A stretch of 64,000 nucleotides of DNA from an uncultured Clostridia bacterium (GTDB lineage Bacteria; Bacillota; Clostridia; Oscillospirales; Acutalibacteraceae): assembly GCA_937892525.1 (NCBI GenBank), contig CALAEV010000025.1, forward strand, positions 73,293-137,292, given 5' to 3'. A program made the translations under genes and the position numbers. Below, piece after piece: positions 7,622-15,911 of the stretch. Positions within the stretch are counted from its first letter, which is position 1, and each line of letters opens with the position of its first letter. The notes beneath the pieces are model-generated. The model did no database searches. It was not told the DNA's origin and saw only the letters and a program-made list of their open reading frames with translations.

Positions 7622-9433
7622 ATGAAAGGTTCTAAGAGACTCGGCAAATCAATTCTTGTAATTGCTTTGTCAATTGTACTCCTTATCAGTGCAGTGGCTC
7701 CACTTACTGTAATGGGTTCAGACAACAACGGAGGCGGATTAAAAGGAACAAGCCTCGGTCAGTATCGTTACTACTCAGTTAAGAGTGGTGACACACTCGC
7801 TTCAATCGCAAGTAAGAATGGTGTTACAGTAAGTGACATTATGACTTACAACGACCTTGATAGCAGTGATTCAATTTACAGAGGTCAGATTCTTAAAGTT
7901 CCTGTGACAAGCGAGAATAAAGAAAACAAAGTTATTTCTTCAAGCATCACAATCAAGGCTAAAGAATCAAACGTAAAAGACCTTATTTCTTCAATCGCTT
8001 ATAATGCTGGTTATACAGTTATCTACAAAGGCGCAGGTACAGAAACTGTAACTGTTGACCTTGAAAAGGTATCGCCACTTAAAGCAATTGACTATGTTAC
8101 AAGAATGGTTGGTCTTTCATACCTTAAAGATGGTAATACAATCCTTGTTGCTTCTGCAGGTGAGCTCAACTCAACATTCGTTGATAGCCTTGTACTTACA
8201 AAGTTCTCATTCGACTATATTACTTATGATGAGCTTCTTGGTCAGGCAAGTGCTTTAGGTCTTTCAAATATGAAGACAGTTTCTCAGACAAATAATGGCA
8301 GAGATGTTTGGATTTCAGCTTATCCAAAGGAAATGGCTAAACTCCATGAACTTGTTGAAATTCTTGATGCTCCTGAAAATATCAGCGTAGGTAGTAATAG
8401 TATTGCTAATGCATTTACCCCTATCAAACTTGACTATATTTCAGCAACAGAGTTCTCAAACCTCCTTGCAAGCCTTGGCCTTCATCAAGGTATTACAATG
8501 TCTGCATATCCAATGACACTTTTTGTATATGTAAGTGGCACACAGCTTACTGACATTATGACAATCAAGAAGGTTGTTGATACTGCTGATGCTATTACAG
8601 GCGACGAAAACGGTACAGGCACTCCTGTAATCAAGCCTGATGACAGCACAGGTGACGATAACACTGCTGATACTCCTAATACTGACGATACAACAAATAA
8701 TGATACAAATACAGATGACACAACAACACCAGAAGAGCCTGTTGAAGAACCAATTACTTATGAAAAGATTGACCTTGTAAACATTACAAGAGCAGATGCT
8801 CAGGCAATTATTAGCAAGTATGTGCAAGATGTAGATGTTTATGGTCATGATAAGATGACTAAGTCATTATGGCTCTTCGGTACTCAGACAGCAATCGATA
8901 ATGCAAAAGCAATTATTATGGATATTGACGCAAATGTTGCTTCTGCATCAAGTACAGTACATACATACACAGCTCAGAACTGCACAGTTGACGAGCTTAT
9001 GAAACGTCTTGAAGGCGTTAAGTATGAAAACGTAAGTTTCTATCTCTATGACCATGCAACAATCACAAACAGCCTTATTGTTTACTGTGATGAGGTTACA
9101 TGGAACAACGAAATTCTTGAATTGCTCCAGACTCTTGACGCTGTTGACACAGGCGACAAGACTTGGATTCCAATTCAGTCAAAGACAGAAGACACTAGTG
9201 CAGACGCTGTAAAGGCAGTTGAAACTAATATTACAGTTATGCAGGACCTTTATGCTGGTGTGTTCGGTGGTGTAGAATACAAGACAGTTGTTCTTGAACT
9301 TGAAAAGGGTGAGAAGAACCCAGCTACAGGTGAAATTGAGGGTGCATCTTACAAAGCAGTTACATACGCTTATGTAACATCTGCTCAGGCTACAAGAATG
9401 ACAAGTCTTCTTGACGAGTTAATGAACGCATAA
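7622..9433 (+). CDS. LysM protein with repeated secretin-like N domains
   Basis: 603 residues, exported. A signal peptide (about 1-30) is followed by one LysM domain (about 45-97, YSVKSGDTLASIASKNGV) for peptidoglycan binding, then an STN-like domain (about 105-180, VKDLISSIAYNAGY and VSPLKAIDYV). At least four N1-like repeats follow, each ending in a helix such as MAKLHELVEILDA, IKKVVDTADA or NEILELLQTLDA. A Thr/Asp/Asn/Pro linker at about 325-375 splits them into two pairs. There is no recognisable outer-membrane secretin barrel domain. In diderms these N domains build the periplasmic ring of PilQ/GspD. Here, in an apparent monoderm, the protein may form a cell-wall ring or guide for the pilus (inference). 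Lies between the PilP-like gene and pilT. Confidence 0.78.
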   Translation: MKGSKRLGKSILVIALSIVLLISAVAPLTVMGSDNNGGGLKGTSLGQYRYYSVKSGDTLASIASKNGVTVSDIMTYNDLDSSDSIYRGQILKVPVTSENKENKVISSSITIKAKESNVKDLISSIAYNAGYTVIYKGAGTETVTVDLEKVSPLKAIDYVTRMVGLSYLKDGNTILVASAGELNSTFVDSLVLTKFSFDYITYDELLGQASALGLSNMKTVSQTNNGRDVWISAYPKEMAKLHELVEILDAPENISVGSNSIANAFTPIKLDYISATEFSNLLASLGLHQGITMSAYPMTLFVYVSGTQLTDIMTIKKVVDTADAITGDENGTGTPVIKPDDSTGDDNTADTPNTDDTTNNDTNTDDTTTPEEPVEEPITYEKIDLVNITRADAQAIISKYVQDVDVYGHDKMTKSLWLFGTQTAIDNAKAIIMDIDANVASASSTVHTYTAQNCTVDELMKRLEGVKYENVSFYLYDHATITNSLIVYCDEVTWNNEILELLQTLDAVDTGDKTWIPIQSKTEDTSADAVKAVETNITVMQDLYAGVFGGVEYKTVVLELEKGEKNPATGEIEGASYKAVTYAYVTSAQATRMTSLLDELMNA

Positions 9434-9444
9434 AAACAAGCGAA

Positions 9445-9465
9445 GGGGTGCGATTTTCGCACCCC
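9445..9465 (+). promoter_or_regulatory. Intercistronic hairpin
   Basis: GGGGTGCG-ATTTT-CGCACCCC, a perfect 8-base-pair stem after the LysM/N-domain gene. No T tract follows, so it is more likely an mRNA processing or stability element that sets expression ratios than a full terminator. Confidence 0.5.
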
Positions 9466-9518
9466 CATAGCCAATTATATAAGCATATTCATTTTATTGC
9501 GGAAACAGGTTGAATAAT

Positions 9519-10619
9519 ATGAGATTTTTTGAAAAACCAAGTCAATATCCAAATACACTTGAGGATTTGCTTCGCCTTACAGTTGAAAAAGGTGGTTCAG
9601 ACTTACATCTTGTAAGTGGTATTGAGCCTTGTATTAGAATAAATGGTTCTCTTGTTCGTCAGGTAGAATACCCCAAAATGTATCCTGAAGATGTTGAGCA
9701 AGTGCTTCGTAAATATATGACAGATGCTCAGGCTAAAGAGTTTGATGATAATTGGGAGCTTGATATGGCTATTTCAGTTCCTAAGTGTGCTCGTTTCCGT
9801 GGAAATGTTATTGTTCAGCGTGGTTCAATTGCAGCAGTATTCAGAGCAATTCCATTTGATATTCCCCCACTTGATAAACTCGGATTACCTGCTGATGTTA
9901 AGCGCCTTTGTAACCTTCCTCGTGGGCTTGTTCTTGTTACAGGTCCTACAGGTAGTGGTAAGTCAACAACGCTTGCAGCAATGATTGACTATATTAACAC
10001 TCATTACGAAACAAATGTTGTTACAGTTGAAGACCCTATTGAATTCTTGCATTCACATAAAATGTCTACAATTCGTCAGCGCGAAATTGGTACAGACACA
10101 AAAAGCTTTGCAAACGCACTTAAAACAGTACTTCGTCATGACCCTGATGTTATTATGATTGGTGAAATGCGTGACCCTGAAAGTATTCAGATTGCCGTTA
10201 CTGCAGCTGAAACAGGTCACTTGGTATTCTCAACACTTCATACACAAACAGCACCAATGACAATTTCTCGTATTATTGACTCTTTCCCTGCAGAACAAAA
10301 GGGACAGATTCGTTCACAGCTTTCAAATACAATCAAAGCAGTTATTTCTCAACAGTTGATTCCTACAATCAATGGCCGTGGCAGAGTTGCTGCTGTTGAA
10401 TATATGGTAGATACTCCTGCAGTTAAAAACCTTATTCGTGAAGAAAAGGAACATCAACTTTATGCAACAATGCAGACAGGTACAATGCAGGGTATGCAGA
10501 CTATGGACCAGGCACTTCTTAATCTTCTTAAACAACAGAAAATCACAAGAGAGTCAGTTCTTGAATTCTGTGTTGACCAAAAAGAAGTTATTCGCCTTAT
10601 GGGTACTATGGGACTTTAA
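9519..10619 (+). CDS. pilT: Type IV pilus retraction ATPase
   Basis: 366 residues, normal PilT length. The N-terminal domain has GGSDLHLVSG. The Walker A is GPTGSGKSTT near residue 140, followed by the Asp box VEDPIEF, Walker B VIMIGEMRDPE and the His box HLVFSTLHT. The C-terminal region lacks the zinc-binding CxxC pairs of PilB, which supports PilT. PilT powers pilus retraction and hence twitching. ATG 9519 is chosen; a TTG at 9510 is possible, as the Shine-Dalgarno signal here is weak. Followed 43 bases later by pilC. Confidence 0.93.
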   Translation: MRFFEKPSQYPNTLEDLLRLTVEKGGSDLHLVSGIEPCIRINGSLVRQVEYPKMYPEDVEQVLRKYMTDAQAKEFDDNWELDMAISVPKCARFRGNVIVQRGSIAAVFRAIPFDIPPLDKLGLPADVKRLCNLPRGLVLVTGPTGSGKSTTLAAMIDYINTHYETNVVTVEDPIEFLHSHKMSTIRQREIGTDTKSFANALKTVLRHDPDVIMIGEMRDPESIQIAVTAAETGHLVFSTLHTQTAPMTISRIIDSFPAEQKGQIRSQLSNTIKAVISQQLIPTINGRGRVAAVEYMVDTPAVKNLIREEKEHQLYATMQTGTMQGMQTMDQALLNLLKQQKITRESVLEFCVDQKEVIRLMGTMGL

Positions 10620-10662
10620 TCAGAGATTTACTAATTTTTACATATAAAGGGGGCAACTTGCC

Positions 10663-11865
10663 TTGGCAGCCTTTACTTATGACGGTCTTAATAAACAAGG
10701 CCAGAGCGTGCACGGTGAAGTTATTGCTGATACTACTGCTCAAGCTATTGACAGACTTCGTGAAAATGGAATTATAGTTACCGAAATGAAAGAGAAAGCC
10801 GCTAAAAAGAAATCAAGTGGTGGCGGCAAAAAAATTACAACTGAAGATATTGCTATTGTTTGTAAACAGTTGGCAGTTATGCTTTCAGCCGGTGTTCCTG
10901 TTACAAGAGCATTAACAACTCTTTCAAGACAGTGTGCTAATCCTAAGCTTGGAGATATTATTGAAGATATTGCAAAAAACGTTGAGGGTGGTACTCCACT
11001 TTCAGATGCATTTGCACAGTATCCAAAAGTTTTTTCACCTCTCTTTGTTGCTATGGTTGCTTCTGGTGAGGCCGGTGGTATTATGGAACAGGCACTTGTC
11101 AGCCTGGCTGATATGCTTCAAAAAGAAAAAAATCTTCAAAAAAATATCAAATCAGCTTATTCATATCCACGAAGCGTTATGATTCTTGCAGTTGTTTTGC
11201 TTCTTGCAATGCTTTGGTTTATGGTTCCTATATTCAAGAAGATGATGACTAGTAAAACTGAACTTACAGGTATTTCAAAGTTCATTTTTGATGCTTCAGA
11301 CAGTCTTCGTGAAGATACAGGTACATGGATTCTTGTTGCCGCACTTATAGGTGGTGCAGTTTTCGCATTTATCAAGAGCCCTATAGCTCACAAAATATGG
11401 GAAAACAATAAACTTACAATGCCAATGCTTGGCGACTTTATGACCAAGATGGTTGTTGCCCGTTTCTGCCGTACATTTGCAACACTTCTTGCAGGTGGTG
11501 TTACTGCAGTTGAAGCACTTAAGAGTGCAGGACCTACTTCAGGTTCAGAAAAACTGGAAAAAGCAGTAAAAGAAGCAATTGAAGATATTGAAGAAGGTAA
11601 GAGTATTTCTGACGCACTTGATAAGAGTGGTATTTTCCCACCAATGCTTACAGGTATGGTGGCAATCGGTGAAGAATCAGGTGCTTTGCCGGAACTTCTC
11701 GACAAAGTTGCTGAATTCTTTGAAGAAGACGTTGAAAACACATCACGAAACCTTCGCTCAATTATCGAACCTATCGCACTTATTTTCGTTGGTGTTGTTG
11801 TTGGTGGTATGCTTATTGCCCTTTATGTTCCAATGCTTACAGCATCTACATCAATTGGTTCATAA
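10663..11865 (+). CDS. pilC: Type IV pilus inner-membrane platform protein
   Basis: 400 residues, PilC/GspF family. It has two copies of the T2SSF domain (about 65-190 and 270-390), each with a typical motif such as LSAGVPVTRALTTL and LAGGVTAVEALKSA. Three membrane segments lie near 165-185, 220-240 and 370-392. It anchors the assembly ATPases and the PilMNO complex. The start codon is TTG at 10663, supported by AAAGGGGG nine bases upstream and the conserved opening MAAFTYDGLNKQGQ. Lies between pilT and pilM. Confidence 0.93.
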   Translation: MAAFTYDGLNKQGQSVHGEVIADTTAQAIDRLRENGIIVTEMKEKAAKKKSSGGGKKITTEDIAIVCKQLAVMLSAGVPVTRALTTLSRQCANPKLGDIIEDIAKNVEGGTPLSDAFAQYPKVFSPLFVAMVASGEAGGIMEQALVSLADMLQKEKNLQKNIKSAYSYPRSVMILAVVLLLAMLWFMVPIFKKMMTSKTELTGISKFIFDASDSLREDTGTWILVAALIGGAVFAFIKSPIAHKIWENNKLTMPMLGDFMTKMVVARFCRTFATLLAGGVTAVEALKSAGPTSGSEKLEKAVKEAIEDIEEGKSISDALDKSGIFPPMLTGMVAIGEESGALPELLDKVAEFFEEDVENTSRNLRSIIEPIALIFVGVVVGGMLIALYVPMLTASTSIGS

Positions 11866-11899
11866 AAAAAATCCTCAGACTGACAGGAGAATGATATAT

Positions 11900-12871
11900 A
11901 TGGCTAAATTTAAAAGCGTTATTGGTTGCGAAATTACAACCAATGAGATAAGAGCAGTTGAAATTGCTAAAGAAAATGGCGCTTACAAAATTCTTGCAAT
12001 GGGCTATATGCCTTTGGAAGAAGGTGTTGTTGGAGAAGCATTTATCAGAGATGCTGATAGGTTCAATGATGCAATCACACAACTTATGGCTCAGGGTAAT
12101 TTCCAGACAACTGATGTTGCAATTGGCGTAAACAATGAAAATGTGCTTATGCGATATGCAACCTTCCCAAAAGTTGACAATGATAAACTTCGCAATATGA
12201 TTCTTTTACAGGCACAGGAGTTTATTCCTATTCCTATTCAGGAAATGGAAGTTGACTTTGTTGTTGCAGGTGAAACTGCTGACGACGAAGGTAATCCACA
12301 GGTAAATGTAATGCTTATTGCAGCAAGAAAGCAGATGCTTGAAGGCTACATCAACCTCTTTACGGCATCAAAATTACAGGTGCAGGAGATTGACTCTTCA
12401 TTACTTGCATACTGTCGTGGTCTTAATGAAATCAGTGGTGGCGTAAGATATGGCGTTGTTAATCTTACTGAAGATGTGCTTAACTTCATTGTTGTTGAGG
12501 GCAACGAAATTTCAATGGTTCGTTCAATTACAATTACTGAAAGAAATCAGAATGCAGTAACAAATGTGTTCAAGGGTTCAAGAGATGGTTCATATACAGA
12601 TGAGGATGTTGAAACAGTTGCAACATATCTTTCATCTGAAACTTCATCAACTATCAGTTATTACTCAATGCAGAATAGCAAACCTATTGAAAAACTCTAT
12701 TTCATTATGAACTCATCGGCATCAGAAAAGATTGCTCCTACAGTAGCATCAAATATATATGTTCCTATGGAAGTGCCACAGTTTTATCCAAACTTACAGG
12801 CAGGTTCAGTTACACCGTTAGGTGAATATGCAAGCTGTATAGGAATTGCAATTTCAAGTTTGGAGGGATAA
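11900..12871 (+). CDS. pilM: Type IV pilus actin-like assembly protein
   Basis: 323 residues. The opening IGCEITTNEIRAVEI is the phosphate-1 loop of the PilM/FtsA actin-like fold. The segment LRNMILLQAQEFIPIPIQEMEVDF is the typical PilM stretch that precedes PilN docking. Cytoplasmic; binds the N-terminus of PilN and links the ATPase to the alignment complex. The frame is open from 11579, but ATG 11900 has CAGGAGA upstream and the family N-terminus. Its stop overlaps the start of pilN by one base (TAATG). Confidence 0.92.
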   Translation: MAKFKSVIGCEITTNEIRAVEIAKENGAYKILAMGYMPLEEGVVGEAFIRDADRFNDAITQLMAQGNFQTTDVAIGVNNENVLMRYATFPKVDNDKLRNMILLQAQEFIPIPIQEMEVDFVVAGETADDEGNPQVNVMLIAARKQMLEGYINLFTASKLQVQEIDSSLLAYCRGLNEISGGVRYGVVNLTEDVLNFIVVEGNEISMVRSITITERNQNAVTNVFKGSRDGSYTDEDVETVATYLSSETSSTISYYSMQNSKPIEKLYFIMNSSASEKIAPTVASNIYVPMEVPQFYPNLQAGSVTPLGEYASCIGIAISSLEG

Positions 12872-13590
12872 TGGTGTTTAAGGTAAGTTTGTTACCAGCA
12901 AGTTATAGAAAATTGCTGGAAGGAAAAAAGAAAAAAGATTTAGTTATCAAAGTTGCGTTGGTAGTTTTGGTTTGTATGCTTATTATGTACAGTGGTTTCG
13001 CTGTAAGATTATTCATTCTCAAGGCTCAGCTTAAAGACATTCAAAAGAGCAACGGCTTTGTAAGTGCTGAAATTTCAGAACTTGAACAATATAAAGCAAT
13101 TTATGATAATCTTGTTACATCTCAGCAGAGAGTTGACCAGATTTTACCAAAATCACCAAGTGCAGTTAAATTCTTGTCTTTGATACAGTCAAATCGCCCT
13201 GAATACGCTGAATACACAGTAGTTACAGTTCAGGAATGGTCAACAAATCCAATTTGTATGATTGAAGGTAGCCTTCCTGCTGCACAAAGCATGGGTGACG
13301 CAGTATCACAGCTTCGTGATTTAGAGCAAATTTTCACAAACGGTGAAGATTTCAAAGATGTAGTAACTCAAGTTAAGGTTATTAATAATATGCCATCTGT
13401 AACAACAGATTCAAATGGAAATCAATCATATACATTCCGTATATACGTTTCAGTTGGTGGAAACATTGTTGTTGACGAATCTGGTATGCTTGTTACAACA
13501 ACTACAACAACTACAACCACAACAACTACAACAACTACAACAACGGCTCCTGCTGAGACTTCATCAACAGAAGCAAGTACTGAAGGTTAA
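12871..13590 (+). CDS. pilN: PilN-like alignment protein with poly-threonine tail
   Basis: 239 residues. The short N-terminus KVSLLPASYR stands in place of the INLLP motif that PilN inserts into PilM, followed by a membrane segment at about 27-48, a coiled coil to about 95 and a small domain. The C-terminus is a run of 17 threonines encoded by near-perfect ACA/ACT triplets (13495-13545), then APAETSSTEAS. The Thr-rich tail suggests a wall-spanning, possibly glycosylated linker (inference). Overlaps pilM by one base and precedes pilO. Named by position and topology rather than strong sequence match. Confidence 0.8.
   Translation: MVFKVSLLPASYRKLLEGKKKKDLVIKVALVVLVCMLIMYSGFAVRLFILKAQLKDIQKSNGFVSAEISELEQYKAIYDNLVTSQQRVDQILPKSPSAVKFLSLIQSNRPEYAEYTVVTVQEWSTNPICMIEGSLPAAQSMGDAVSQLRDLEQIFTNGEDFKDVVTQVKVINNMPSVTTDSNGNQSYTFRIYVSVGGNIVVDESGMLVTTTTTTTTTTTTTTTTTAPAETSSTEASTEG
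13495..13545 (+). repeat. ACA/ACT triplet microsatellite inside pilN
   Basis: Seventeen consecutive threonine codons, ACA and ACT in an almost regular three-codon pattern with a single ACC and a final ACG. In-frame slippage would change tail length without shifting frame. Confidence 0.9.
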
Positions 13591-13603
13591 GGAGGAAATA
13601 TAA

Positions 13604-14155
13604 ATGAATACAAAAATTAATCTTTCCGGCCTTAAAGACAAAGTAAGTACAGTAGCACTTGTTGTTATTGCAATGGTATTCCTTGTGGCAGTGTTAGGCG
13701 TTGCATCATATTTTACAATTTCTGAAGTTGCACACTTAAAAGATACTATTGGTGCAAGTGTTACAAAATATGATGAAAATAAAATTTTCGTTGCAAGTCT
13801 TGAAAAATTAAAGGCTGATTCAAAATATTACGAAGCACAACAGGCTGAATATGATAAGATTATCGCAGATAACGGTACATATAATCCGGTTGACTATTAT
13901 ATTGAGCTTGATGAATTGTGTGCAAAGTATAATCTTAAAATTGTTGACATTCAGGTTGGCGATATGGTAGCTAACGGACTTGTAAATGAAGCAACTACAA
14001 CAATTGCAGTTGTTGGTGAAGAAATTGATGTCAGAAAAATGGCAGTTGAAATCGTTTCACAGGAACAGATTGCAAGAATTGACACTATTGCTATGGCAAA
14101 ACAGGAAGATGGTACTGTTGCAGCGTCAATGGTAATTGTAAACTTCACAAAATAA
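13604..14155 (+). CDS. pilO: PilO-like alignment protein
   Basis: 183 residues. A short cytoplasmic start, one membrane segment at about 17-38, a coiled coil to about 90 (with YYEAQQAEYDKI) and a C-terminal ferredoxin-like part are the PilO plan. PilO pairs with PilN to connect PilM with the PilP-like protein. An AAGGAGG site lies seven bases before the ATG. Lies between pilN and pilB. Sequence identity to named PilO is not obvious, so the call rests on position, size and topology. Confidence 0.8.
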   Translation: MNTKINLSGLKDKVSTVALVVIAMVFLVAVLGVASYFTISEVAHLKDTIGASVTKYDENKIFVASLEKLKADSKYYEAQQAEYDKIIADNGTYNPVDYYIELDELCAKYNLKIVDIQVGDMVANGLVNEATTTIAVVGEEIDVRKMAVEIVSQEQIARIDTIAMAKQEDGTVAASMVIVNFTK

Positions 14156-14182
14156 AGTTCAATACGAAAGATAGGTATTTCT

Positions 14183-15868
14183 ATGGCAGACAATATTATT
14201 ATTCCAGGTAGTATTTGCGCAAGACTTATTGACGCCGGAATTATTACAACAGAGCAGTTAGAAGAAGCTCTTGAAATACAAAAAACAAGCAAACAGCTTA
14301 TTGGTACAATCCTTACACAGTTAGGTTACTGTACTGAAGAAGATGTTGCACGTATGCTTGCAAGTAAAACAGGTCACAAGTTCATTTCAATTGATGAAGT
14401 TGGCGTTAATATTGCAGTTGCAAACCTTATCACTCCTGAACTTGCTGTTAAGAACAATATCCTTCCTATTTATGAAGAAGATGGTATTGTTTATGTTGCA
14501 ATGAAGAATCCTAACGATATTCTTACTGTGGACTATCTTCGTATGCTTACAGGCTATGAAATTTGCCCTGTAGTAGCAGCCGATATGGAACTTCAGGCAG
14601 CTATTGAAAACTTTGCAAATATGAACAGTGGTGTTGATAACTACGACGATGATGAGGAAGATTTGGCAGTTGAGGCTGAAAATCTTGACATTGACGATAA
14701 ACCTGCTGTTCAGCTTGTAAACCAGATTATCAATAATGCTATTAAAGCAGGTGCATCTGATATTCATATTGAAGCACTTGAAAAATATATGCGTGTCCGT
14801 TTCAGAATTGACGGTGTTTTGCAAGAAATTATGCAGAACCCTATCAAGATGTATTCAGCAGTTATTTCCAGAATCAAGGTTATTGGTGGTATGGACATTG
14901 CTGAACGTCGTATTCCTCAGGACGGTCGTGCAACAGTTAAATTTGACGATAAGACAATGGACGTTCGTATTGCTTCAATGCCAACAGTTTACGGTGAAAA
15001 AGTCGTAATGCGTTTGCTTGAAAGAAGTAACTCAAATGTTGTTACACTTAAAGATATTAAGTTCAGTCCTCGTCAGTTTGATAGATTTAACCACGCTATT
15101 CATATGCCTTACGGTTTCGTTCTTGTTACAGGACCTACCGGTAGTGGTAAATCAACAACTCTTTATGCTACATTGGCTGAAATCAGTACACTTGAAAAGA
15201 ATGTTATTACACTTGAAGACCCTGTTGAACGTAGAATGGCAGGTATTAACCAAGTACAGATGAACAATCGTGCCGGTATGACATTCGCAGCTGCTCTTCG
15301 TTCAGTTCTTCGTTCTGACCCTGATATTGTCATGGTCGGTGAAATTCGTGACAGCGAAACTGCAAAAATTGCTGTTGAAGCTGCTCTTACAGGTCATATG
15401 GTTCTTTCAACACTTCATACAAACGACGCACCTGGTGCAGTTACACGTCTTGATGAAATGGGCGTTGAGCCTTTCCTTACAGCATCATCACTTGTTGGTG
15501 TTCTTGCACAGCGTCTTGTAAGAAAACTTTGTCCAAAATGTAAAGAAGAATATGAGATTTCTCACGCAGAGCTTAAATCTATTGTTCCTGACCTTGAAGA
15601 ATATGGTTATAATAAACCAAGCTATAAGCTTTACAAGGCAAAGGGTTGTCTTACATGTAATAATACTGGATATAAGGGACGAGAAGCTGTATTCGAATTC
15701 CTTACAGTTACTGAAGAAATGAAACGACTTATTCTTGACCGTGCAACAGTTGCAGAGGTTAAGGAATTGGCAGTTTCACAGGAAATGAAAACACTTAAAG
15801 ACGAGGGTCTTTATAAAATGATGGAAGGTAGCACTTCTCTTGAAGAAGTTTTACGTGTTATCGTTTAA
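14183..15868 (+). CDS. pilB: Type IV pilus extension ATPase
   Basis: 561 residues, PilB/GspE family. An MshEN-type N-terminal domain (about 1-150; LLIGTILTQLGY-like repeat) is followed by the N2 domain (GASDIHIEAL), Walker A GPTGSGKSTT, Asp box LEDPVE, Walker B IVMVGEIRD and His box MVLSTLHT. A zinc-binding pair CPKC and CLTC comes near residues 452 and 490, characteristic of extension ATPases. Hexameric cytoplasmic motor that drives pilus growth on PilC. MshEN domains in some relatives bind c-di-GMP; whether this one does cannot be read directly. Followed 43 bases later by a PilX-like gene. Confidence 0.94.
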   Translation: MADNIIIPGSICARLIDAGIITTEQLEEALEIQKTSKQLIGTILTQLGYCTEEDVARMLASKTGHKFISIDEVGVNIAVANLITPELAVKNNILPIYEEDGIVYVAMKNPNDILTVDYLRMLTGYEICPVVAADMELQAAIENFANMNSGVDNYDDDEEDLAVEAENLDIDDKPAVQLVNQIINNAIKAGASDIHIEALEKYMRVRFRIDGVLQEIMQNPIKMYSAVISRIKVIGGMDIAERRIPQDGRATVKFDDKTMDVRIASMPTVYGEKVVMRLLERSNSNVVTLKDIKFSPRQFDRFNHAIHMPYGFVLVTGPTGSGKSTTLYATLAEISTLEKNVITLEDPVERRMAGINQVQMNNRAGMTFAAALRSVLRSDPDIVMVGEIRDSETAKIAVEAALTGHMVLSTLHTNDAPGAVTRLDEMGVEPFLTASSLVGVLAQRLVRKLCPKCKEEYEISHAELKSIVPDLEEYGYNKPSYKLYKAKGCLTCNNTGYKGREAVFEFLTVTEEMKRLILDRATVAEVKELAVSQEMKTLKDEGLYKMMEGSTSLEEVLRVIV

Positions 15869-15911
15869 TTTTTCGCGATTTATTAAAATCTTTTGAAAGG
15901 AGCGTGTCATT

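Noticed and set aside
13415..13603. Frame with Gln/Leu repeats over the end of pilN
   Set aside because: A frame-shifted reading of the ACA/ACT triplet array; pilN has the proper start and neighbours.
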